Shown here: one piece after another, positions 24,181 to 32,900 of the stretch
Numbering within the stretch: position 1 is the first letter of the stretch
Layout: every line of letters starts with the position of its first letter
NCBI GenBank assembly: GCA_031411655.1
Contig: JANOBM010000157.1
Span: 1-64,000 of the forward strand
Length of the DNA: 64,000 nt
DNA from: UBA6163 sp031411655
Lineage (GTDB): Bacteria > Planctomycetota > Planctomycetia > Pirellulales > Pirellulaceae
Direction of reading: 5' to 3'
Notes under the pieces: model-generated
What the model was told of the DNA's origin: nothing
What the model saw: only the letters and a program-made list of their open reading frames with translations
Database searches by the model: none
Made by a program: the position numbers and the translations under genes

Positions 24181-27100
24181 ATGCAGCTCGGCACCACAGG
24201 GCGATTGCGAATCTCGCCAATGTTACTTCTTGGAGTAGCTTGCCTTTATGGTGATGTTTGCGGTGCCGTGGACCCACCTCTGGTACCGGACACAGTGATC
24301 GCGGCGGTCGATTATTCAGACCGTCTGCCGCGGGTGGCACCCACTGAACCTCAGGATGCACTTTCCTCGTTTGAAATTGCAGATGGTTATGCCGTTCAAC
24401 TTGTCGCCGCGGAGCCGCTGGTGCGTGATCCCGTTGCGATGTCATTCGACGAAGCTGGGCGCATGTACGTCGTTGAAATGTGTGATTACTCTGAACAAGG
24501 TGAGGAGCGACTCGGCAGCATTCGACTTCTAATCGATGGCGACCAGGACGGACGATACGAATCAAGTAAGATGTTCGCCGACCAGTTGTCATGGCCTACC
24601 GCAATCATCTGCTATGACGGCGGCGTATTCGTAGGTGCAGCGCCCGACATTTGGTTTCTAAAAGACACCGACGCCGACGGAGTGGCGGATCTTCGCAAGC
24701 GAGTGTTCACAGGATTTAACCGCACGAATGTTCAAGGCTTGTTAAATAGCTTTTGCTGGGGTCTCGATTGTCGTGTTTACGTTCAAACCAGTAGTTCTGG
24801 CGGAACGCTTTCATGCAGTGAAACGCCCAACAGCACGCCTGTTCCTTTGAGCGGCCATGATTTTTCCTTCGACCCAAAAACGTTTTCAATTCGTCTTGAG
24901 TCGGGCGGAGCCCAGCATGGCATGTGCTTTGACGACTGGGGGCATCGATTTGCATCGCACAATAGCGATCATCTTCAACAATTTGTTTACAGCGATCGCT
25001 ATGCGGCAAAGCGTGCAGATGACGCGATGCCAAATACTCGCCAAAGCATCGCTGTCGATGGCCCACAGGCGGAGGTTTTTCGTATCAGTCCGGTTGAGCC
25101 ATGGCGAGTGTTGAGGACTCACCTTCGTGTGAGCAAGCAGGTGCCGGGACTTATCGAAGGAGGAGGAAGGGCGGCTGGTTATTTCACCGGTGCGACCGGT
25201 GCGACCGTTTATCGTGGTGACGCAATGCCAGAGCTGTTGGGCCAAGTTTTCATCGGGGATGTTGGCAGCAATATCGTTCATCGCAAGCGGCTGATCGATG
25301 TGGGAGTGTTGTTTTCTGGCCGACGGATCGATGCGGGCAAAGAGTTCATTGCATCGAAAGACATATGGTTTCGGCCAGTGCAGTTTGCCAATGCTCCCGA
25401 TGGCACGATTTACATTGCCGACTTCTACCGAGAAGTCATCGAGCATCCCGCGTCATTGCCTCCCGATATCAAACGCCACCTTGATCTAACGAGTGGCCGT
25501 GATCGCGGGCGTATTTACCGTGTGATGCCTAGTCACTTTGTCCACGCACCGCCAACACTGCTCGTCGATACGCCGACGGCAGAATTAGTCACTATGCTCC
25601 GTCATCGAAATGGTTGGCATCGGGATACGGCAAGTCGAATGCTTTACCAACATTGGGATCCCGCAATCGCCCCGCTACTCACGGCGTTGATCCATGAAAC
25701 GACCGTCGTCGAAGCGAAGGTTCACGCAATGCATCTGCTTGACAGGTTTGATTCGATTTCAGAGGCAACTGTCTTGACATTGCTTCGCGATGCACATCCT
25801 ATGGTCCGAGAAAACGCCATCGTTATTGCAGAGAGCCGATTGAGCCGGTCAGCAGAGATTCGGTCAAAGGTGATTGAGGGCCTCGCCGACGAAAGTCCTC
25901 GCGTGCGTTTCCAATCGGCGCTGTCGCTAAGCACTTTACCCGGGCGGGATGCGTCCTATCTTGAGTCAGTAACCCAAATGTTAATAAGCGATGGGGAAGA
26001 TCGTTGGTTGCAACCTGCGGCACTCAGAGCGATCGCACGAGAGGACGCGATGCATCTACTGCATCTCCTCGCAGCAAAGCCCACGACCTCCACGACTTGT
26101 AAGTCGGTCGCCGCTTGGATCGGAAGCGATATCAGCGATGACGAGTTGAAAAAAATAAACCATTGGATTGTCAGTGAACCATCCTTGCATCAGAAAGACG
26201 TTCTGGTTCGTGCCATCATTTCAGCTCTCGCTCGTCTCGATGAAAGTGATGAAATGCAACGGCGTCTGCATTCCGTTGCGGCTATTCAAAAAGAATGGAC
26301 GGCACTCATTGAAAAAGCTCGTTCTGATGCGAGAGACTCTTCGTTGGTGGCCGAGTTACGTCTTGAAGCGATTGAAGTCTTGGCCAATGATCGGAGCGAT
26401 GCGACATTTAACGTGCTTTGCGAAACTATCGAATCGCCGCAGCCCAAACCTGTCCAACTCGCAGTGATCAATGCACTGAGCCGTTCCAGTCGACCTGAGA
26501 TTGCCGAACGATTTATCGCGGTATGGCCCAAAATGATTCCGTCTGTGAGGTCATCGATGGGCCGTGTGCTCGTATCTCGTAACGCATGGATTGAACAGCT
26601 TGTCACTGCGGTGGTGGATGGACGCGTGTTGTGGAGCGACCTTGAACCAGCGGTAATCGAAACGATTCGTTCTAGTCAATCGTCCGTCGTCAAAGCTCAA
26701 TTATCAAGCATAAGTACGAGCCTTCAGACTGCTTCGGTTAGCCGCGAACAAATAGTGGAGGATTATCGTCAGTCGTTATCAATTGCGGGGAATGTCGCCG
26801 CTGGTAAGGTGCATTTTCAGAAGCATTGTTCAGCATGCCATCGCGCCGAAGGCGTTGGTAACGAACTTGGCCCTAATCTTGCTGCATTCAAGTTTCGTGG
26901 ACCGGACGCCCTGCTTTTAAACGTGCTTGATCCAAACCGCGAATTGAATCCGCAATTCATCAACTACATCGCGCTGACTAAAGATGAACGAATTGTTTCG
27001 GGAATGCTCACCCATGAAACTGCGACAAGCATTACGCTGGGTCGTGGAGACAATGCCCAAGACACGCTCCTTCTTTCGGAGATTGAGGAGTTAAAGAACA

Positions 27101-27192
27101 CCCAAAAGTCGCTGATGCCGGAAGGCTTCGAACAACAATTGGATCATAAGGCAATGGCGGATCTTTTCACTTATATAATGGCGTTACCATGA
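24181..27192 (+). CDS. Secreted PVC-type membrane-bound dehydrogenase/heme protein with HEAT repeats
   Basis: A 1003-aa exported protein. After a signal peptide (to about residue 29) comes a beta-propeller 'putative membrane-bound dehydrogenase' domain typical of Pirellulae/Verrucomicrobia (GYAVQLVAAEPLVRDPVAM, then VGAAPDIWFLKDTDADGVAD), up to about residue 430. A long HEAT-like helical repeat region follows (about 450-850). Last comes a cytochrome c domain with one CxxCH (HCSACHRAEGVGNELGPNL, about residue 880) and the usual distal SLMPEGFEQQL methionine. The likely role is periplasmic sugar or alcohol oxidation coupled to a cytochrome; no member's substrate can be read from sequence. The stop overlaps the next gene by 4 nt (ATGA). 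Confidence 0.85.
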   Translation: MQLGTTGRLRISPMLLLGVACLYGDVCGAVDPPLVPDTVIAAVDYSDRLPRVAPTEPQDALSSFEIADGYAVQLVAAEPLVRDPVAMSFDEAGRMYVVEMCDYSEQGEERLGSIRLLIDGDQDGRYESSKMFADQLSWPTAIICYDGGVFVGAAPDIWFLKDTDADGVADLRKRVFTGFNRTNVQGLLNSFCWGLDCRVYVQTSSSGGTLSCSETPNSTPVPLSGHDFSFDPKTFSIRLESGGAQHGMCFDDWGHRFASHNSDHLQQFVYSDRYAAKRADDAMPNTRQSIAVDGPQAEVFRISPVEPWRVLRTHLRVSKQVPGLIEGGGRAAGYFTGATGATVYRGDAMPELLGQVFIGDVGSNIVHRKRLIDVGVLFSGRRIDAGKEFIASKDIWFRPVQFANAPDGTIYIADFYREVIEHPASLPPDIKRHLDLTSGRDRGRIYRVMPSHFVHAPPTLLVDTPTAELVTMLRHRNGWHRDTASRMLYQHWDPAIAPLLTALIHETTVVEAKVHAMHLLDRFDSISEATVLTLLRDAHPMVRENAIVIAESRLSRSAEIRSKVIEGLADESPRVRFQSALSLSTLPGRDASYLESVTQMLISDGEDRWLQPAALRAIAREDAMHLLHLLAAKPTTSTTCKSVAAWIGSDISDDELKKINHWIVSEPSLHQKDVLVRAIISALARLDESDEMQRRLHSVAAIQKEWTALIEKARSDARDSSLVAELRLEAIEVLANDRSDATFNVLCETIESPQPKPVQLAVINALSRSSRPEIAERFIAVWPKMIPSVRSSMGRVLVSRNAWIEQLVTAVVDGRVLWSDLEPAVIETIRSSQSSVVKAQLSSISTSLQTASVSREQIVEDYRQSLSIAGNVAAGKVHFQKHCSACHRAEGVGNELGPNLAAFKFRGPDALLLNVLDPNRELNPQFINYIALTKDERIVSGMLTHETATSITLGRGDNAQDTLLLSEIEELKNTQKSLMPEGFEQQLDHKAMADLFTYIMALP

Positions 27193-29558
27193 TCTTGAGG
27201 CGATACACGGCTTATTTCTTTGCATTGGTTCTATGTCTTGGTCGTTTAGCAAGCGTCGACGCTCAGGATGTGGTACTGCGTGCGGGCACCTTTGATGTGG
27301 ATGCGTCTCCGCGAATTGGCTCCATGCTTGCGTACGACATAGCAACCGAAATTCAGTCACCCTTGAGTTGCCGCGGTGTAGTGATAGTAACGGATCAGAA
27401 GCCGATCGTTTTATGCGCAGTCGACTGGATTGGGGTGAGCAACGAAGGGATGCGTTTCTTTAGGAAACAACTGGCCACCGCAGCAGGAACGGACCCCGAA
27501 CGTGTTGCGGTCCATGCGCTTCATCAGCATGACGCACCCGCTTGCGACTTCACTCTGGAAAAGATGCTTCGTGAAGTCGGAGCCCCCAATGTGCCCTTTG
27601 ATTCAGAATCGTCGAAAGCCGTGATTTCAAATGCTGCGGTGGCAGTGCGCAATGCGATGGCGAATACGACACCAGTCACGCATGTCGGGACCTCGCAGGC
27701 AGAAGTCCATTTGGTAGCCTCGAACCGACGTGTGATGGGGCCTGATGGAAAGGTACTTCATGTCCGCTGGAGTGCCACCATGGACCCGAGCGTGCAAGCG
27801 TTTCCAGAGGGATTAATCGATCCGTTTTTAAAAATGGTTAGCTTTTGGAATGATGATAAGCCGGTTGCAGTTTTGACATATTACGCAACGCATCCGCAAA
27901 GCTACTATCGAACTGGCCTAGCGAATCCGGATTTCCCTGGCATTGCTCGCAATCAAGCCCAAGAGATTTCGGGCATACCACACATTCATTTCAACGGTGC
28001 AGCCGGAAACATCACGGCAGGTAAATACAACGATGGGGCACCGGAAAAACGTCAAGTACTAGCTAATCGAATGCTCGGAGCTTTCAAGAGAGCTCTCAAA
28101 TCGACGAAGAAACAGCCAATCAAAGCAGATCAAGTTGCTTGGCGAACTGAACCCGTGCTGCTGCCACCGGGTAGGGAATACATCGATGGCAAGCCCGATG
28201 CCAATGACCAAGAGGTAGAACAAGAATTGTTGAGACAGCTCGCTGATAGCCAATTGTCTACGCCACACCGATACATGATCGCCAACAAGCTGACCTTTTT
28301 ACGACGTTTTCGGGAGAAGGAAACCATTGATATTGGCTGTCTAGAAATGGGCGAAACGCGAGTAATGTCGGTGCCGGGAGAGTTGTTTGTTGAGTACCAG
28401 TTGGCGGCTCAATCGATGTGTCCAGACCAATTTGTTTGTACTGCGGCGTACGGTGAGTATTCGCCATGGTACATCGGCACTACCGTATCTTATGGCCAAG
28501 GCGGTTATGAAACTGAATCCAGGGCGACGATGGTAGGGGGTGATGCGGAGCCCATTTTAATGTCGGCGATTGCAAAGCTTTTGAACTGCAATCCAAATGC
28601 TATTCAACCACTAGGGATTGCAGCTGTGGAGGTACCTGCTAAGCCGATTCGAATTGGAATCATCGGGTGCGATACGTCTCACGTTCCCGCGTTCGCAGAC
28701 GCGTTTGCTGATCCGAATGCTGCCGGGGACTTAGCTGGTTTTCAAGTCGTCGCCGCTTATCCCGGCGGCAGCCCAGATATCCCGTCGAGTATCGACAGGG
28801 TACCGATGTATACCGAGCACCTGAGAAAAATGGGTGTTGAGATCGTAGACAGTGTCGAAAGCCTTTTACCTTTGGTGGATGTCGTGCTATTGGAAAGCCT
28901 CGTCGGTCGCAAGCATCTGGAGCAGGTTAGACCCGTACTCGAAGCGGGAAAGCGAGTTTTTGTGGACAAGCCGGTCGCCGGTTCGCTTGATGATGCGGTG
29001 GCGATATTTTCGCTGAGCGAGGACCTTGCAGTCCCCCTGTTCAGTTCGTCCAGCTTGCGGTTCAGCCCGGGCATCATCGGAATGAGGAATGATGTTCGTA
29101 CAGGCAAAGTCATCGGATGTGATGCGTATGGCCCTTGCTCGCTCGAAGAGCATCACCCCGATTTGTTTTGGTACGGCGTCCACGGAATGGAGATTCTTTA
29201 CACGATCATGGGACCTGGGTGTGAAAGCGTTTCTCGCGGCCACAGGGATGGCACAGACTTTGTAATGGGCGTCTGGAAAGATGGTCGCATCGGAACTTTT
29301 CGAGGCATTCGTGCGGGGGCATCGGGTTACGGGGCAACCGTTTTTGGCGAAAAGGGAATTGCACCTGCCGGCGAATACAAAGGCTACGGGCCCTTGGTAC
29401 TAGAGATCGCGAAGTTTTTCAAAACCGGAGTATCACCGATTCCGGCAGAAGAAACCCTTGAGATGTTTGCTTTCATGGAAGCGGCCGATGAAAGTAAGCG
29501 ACAACAAGGTAAAAGTGTCTCGATTGACGAGACGTTGCACAAAACAAAGCAACCATAA
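27189..29558 (+). CDS. Exported fusion: neutral-ceramidase-like domain + Gfo/Idh/MocA-like oxidoreductase domain
   Basis: A 789-aa protein with a signal peptide (MILRRYTAYFFALVLCLGRLASVDA, cited in part). Residues about 27-475 resemble the alkaline/neutral ceramidase-like family of planctomycetes (AGTFDVDASPRIG, ALHQHDAPACDF with possible metal histidines, THPQSYYRTG, FNGAAGNITAGKYNDG). From about residue 485 it switches to a Gfo/Idh/MocA-type domain of the 'DTSH' subgroup (RIGIIGCDTSHVPAF, VVAAYPGGSPDIPSS, AGKRVFVDKPVAGSLDDAV). The linker is only about 10 residues (AAVEVPAKP). Both domains normally occur as separate proteins. It overlaps the heme/HEAT gene by 4 nt. Because the leader implies export, the NAD(P)-type domain outside the cytoplasm would need a tightly held cofactor or another role. 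A hydrolase-plus-dehydrogenase acting on one glycoside or polyol is a reasonable guess. Confidence 0.8.
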   Translation: MILRRYTAYFFALVLCLGRLASVDAQDVVLRAGTFDVDASPRIGSMLAYDIATEIQSPLSCRGVVIVTDQKPIVLCAVDWIGVSNEGMRFFRKQLATAAGTDPERVAVHALHQHDAPACDFTLEKMLREVGAPNVPFDSESSKAVISNAAVAVRNAMANTTPVTHVGTSQAEVHLVASNRRVMGPDGKVLHVRWSATMDPSVQAFPEGLIDPFLKMVSFWNDDKPVAVLTYYATHPQSYYRTGLANPDFPGIARNQAQEISGIPHIHFNGAAGNITAGKYNDGAPEKRQVLANRMLGAFKRALKSTKKQPIKADQVAWRTEPVLLPPGREYIDGKPDANDQEVEQELLRQLADSQLSTPHRYMIANKLTFLRRFREKETIDIGCLEMGETRVMSVPGELFVEYQLAAQSMCPDQFVCTAAYGEYSPWYIGTTVSYGQGGYETESRATMVGGDAEPILMSAIAKLLNCNPNAIQPLGIAAVEVPAKPIRIGIIGCDTSHVPAFADAFADPNAAGDLAGFQVVAAYPGGSPDIPSSIDRVPMYTEHLRKMGVEIVDSVESLLPLVDVVLLESLVGRKHLEQVRPVLEAGKRVFVDKPVAGSLDDAVAIFSLSEDLAVPLFSSSSLRFSPGIIGMRNDVRTGKVIGCDAYGPCSLEEHHPDLFWYGVHGMEILYTIMGPGCESVSRGHRDGTDFVMGVWKDGRIGTFRGIRAGASGYGATVFGEKGIAPAGEYKGYGPLVLEIAKFFKTGVSPIPAEETLEMFAFMEAADESKRQQGKSVSIDETLHKTKQP

Positions 29559-29900
29559 CTACCTGGACAGCGGCAGCTAGTTGCCGATACCAGCGCAAAG
29601 CGAAAGCGAGTGAATCATTTATGTCAAAATCACTCACCTGCGCGTCGGGCGAGTATAAAACAACAACAGACTCACTAGTTGGCACTGTTCAGATAGTCCA
29701 ATCCGTCATTGGGTTGGTCACGCCGCATTGCGGCCATGTCGACAGTAAATTAGTCAATAGACCTCTGGTAAACATTCGAAGTTCGTACGGTATCGCAACC
29801 ATTGTTTTGCCGTTAGCGCAGACAGAATGCGTTTGCTGCGCTGGCAAATGCCTCGTGAAACGATGATCTAGTTTTTTAAGAACGTAAACAGGTTGAATGA
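29559..29900 (+). other. Intergenic region, nothing recognised
   Basis: About 340 bases between the ceramidase-like fusion and the 1921-aa protein. An 81-codon frame here lacks protein-like composition. It probably holds a promoter for the next gene set, but no clear -35/-10 pair or terminator could be called. Confidence 0.4.
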
Positions 29901-32900
29901 ATGGTCACTCATAGTCACTCGCTTTCTACCATCAGTTTTTTTGTGCTGCTTGTTCTCAAACTTGTTGTCGCGACGGGACAAGACATGGAATTGCACACGT
30001 TCGAACGAACACAGTTGACGGACGTGTATTTCTCGGAAGGGGCAAGTGCGGGAGACATCAACAACGACGGGCAGATCGATATTGTTTATGGTCCCTATTG
30101 GTTTGCTGGGCCAACTTACGAAGAACGGCACGAGATTTACACGGCGGTACCACAGCCTGTAGACGGCTATGCAGATAACTTTTTTTGTTGGATTCAAGAC
30201 TTTACCGGCGACGGACTCAACGATGTCTTTGTCGTGGGATTTCCTGGGACACCTGCCTTTGTGTATGTGAACCCGGGGCCTGAGGTAAATGCGACTCTTT
30301 GGACGAAGCATCAAGTCTTTGACTGGGTGTCCAATGAATCGCCGCAACTCGTAAATTTGGTTGGCGACGCGCGCCCCGAGTTGGTATGCACGAGGGACGG
30401 ATTCTTCGGCTTTGTGACTATTGATTGGACCCATCCGCTGCAACCTTGGACGTTTCATCCGATCAGCGAGAAAGTGACTGATGGAAGGTTCGGGCACGGA
30501 CTAGGTGTAGGTGATGTGAACAATGATGGGAAATTGGATCTTCTGCACTCGGCAGGTTGGTATGAGCAACCTGCCTCGAGTGAATTGGACGGCAGGTGGA
30601 TGTCCCATGCTGTCCCATTCACCGATTCCTACGGTGGAGCAGAAATGCATGCCTATGACGTAGACGGAGATGGTGATAATGATGTGATCACTAGCCTCGC
30701 GGCGCATGACTTTGGGCTGGCATGGTTCGAAAATGTTGCCGAAGGGGGAGAGCCACAATTCAAGCAACATCTCATCATGGGCTCACATCCGTCGCAGAAC
30801 CGATACGGCGTTGTTTTTAGTGAACTGCATTCGGTGGCGATGGCAGATATGGATGGCGACGGTCTGAAAGACATCGTGACCGGAAAAACCTATTGGTCAC
30901 ACCATCGGCAGAGCCCGATGTGGGACGCAGGTGCCGTGGTCTATTGGTTCAAGCTTGTTCGCAATGCTGGCGGAGTCGATTTCATCCCTTACTTGATTGA
31001 TACTGATTCAGGCATCGGAAGGCAGGTAACGATTGCAGATGTAGACCAAGATCAATTGCCAGACGTCATTGTTGGGGGAATGAAGGGGGCACATTTACTA
31101 CGGCATAAGAAAACGATTGTTGACAAAGCCACCTTTAATGCTGCGCAACCAAAACTCTACGAGGGTCCGCCACCGGCCAAGACGATTGAAGGGTCCAATA
31201 AGCGGGGACGACGCGCACCGATTGATTTGGCTACCGGGCGCGTCGCGGGTGCGTTAGAAGCCGAATCGATTGCATTCGAAGTGACCGGTGGTGTTGCATC
31301 GCCGCAGAATATGTTGGGCTTCCCAATGGACAAGTGGAGCAATGCTTCACAGGTTTGGTGGAGCGGCGGTAAGCCGGGCGATCGCATGAGCCTGACGCTT
31401 CCCGAAAAGAGCGATTGCGAACGAATGGAGATCGTATTCACCAGAGCGCCCGATTACGGGATCATTCAAGTGTGGATGGATGACAAACCTCTTGGCAACC
31501 CGATCGATTTGTATGCGGATCAAGTCATTACTTCGGGGCAATTTTCGTTCCCGATATCGGGCTGGACGCCAGGAGTCCACAAGTTGACGATGGAGTTGCT
31601 AGGAGCAAATCCGAAAGCGGTGAATTCCTTCATGGTCGGGCTGGATTACATCAGGCTCGTCGGTAAAGGTGAGAAGTTCGCAGCTCCGGAAAATGGGATC
31701 AAACCGATCGATGCAGGCGGTCGAGTACTGAATCTCGATTTTGAAGAGGGTAGTCTCGCGGATTGGGCGGTCGATGGAGATGCGTTTCAAAATCAACCGA
31801 TCGCTGGCGACACCGTCGCGGCCCGACGCGACGACATGGCTAGTGATCACGAAGGCGAATACTGGATTGGAGGTTTTGAAAAGTCTGGCGATACCACGAC
31901 TGGAACTCTTACTTCCTCTCCGTTCTTGGTCAAGCACCGTTTTGCGTCGTTTCTAATTGGGGGTGGCTCCAGCAATGGAACGCGTGTCGAGATCGTTCAG
32001 CAGGGTAAAGAAAAACCGTTCTTTCAAGCGAGTGGTCGAGATCGCGAAAACCTCCACCAAGTCGTTGTTGACTTGCAAGGCGTGATGGGGCAAAAGATCC
32101 AGGTTCGATTGGTGGATGAAGTCAGCACCGGTTGGGGCCACTTAAATTTTGATCACTTCCGGTTCCACGATAAAAAACCTGCTGAGTTAACGCCGTCGGC
32201 GATTGCGCTGGTAGCCGACGACTATCCGCACCAAGGACTCTCTGCGGATGCCGCTGCAGCAGCGATGAAAGTTCCCGACGGATTCACGGTCACGGTGAGT
32301 GCGTCGGAGCCTGACGTTAAACAACCGATCGCAATGTGTTTGGATGATCGAGGCCGCGTGTGGATTGCGGAGGCATATGAGTACCCGATTCGCGCACCGG
32401 AGGGGAAAGGGCGGGATCGAATTCTGATTTTCGAGGATACCGATGGTGACGGTAAGTTTGATAATCGCAAGGTTTTCGCGGAGAGTTTGAATTTAGTGAG
32501 CGGACTAGAAGTCGGACACGGTGGCGTATGGGTAGGCGCGGCCCCCTATCTGATGTTCATTGCCGATCGTAATTTTGACGACGTACCCGACGCGGCCCCG
32601 GAAATTCTTTTGGATGGATGGGGTTTGCAAGACACACATGAAACGTTGAACGCGTTCAATTGGGGGCCAGACGGCTGGCTCTATGGATGCCATGGGGTGT
32701 TTACGCACTCGCTTGTGGGCAAGCCAGGGACGAAGGATGCCGATCGCGTTCCGATCAATGCTGGCGTGTGGCGATATCACCCAGTGCGTCATGAATTTCA
32801 AGTATTTGCCCATGGCACCAGTAATCCTTGGGGCGTCGATTTCAATGATCATGGACAAGCCTTTATCACGGCATGCGTGATTCCTCACCTGTTTCACATG

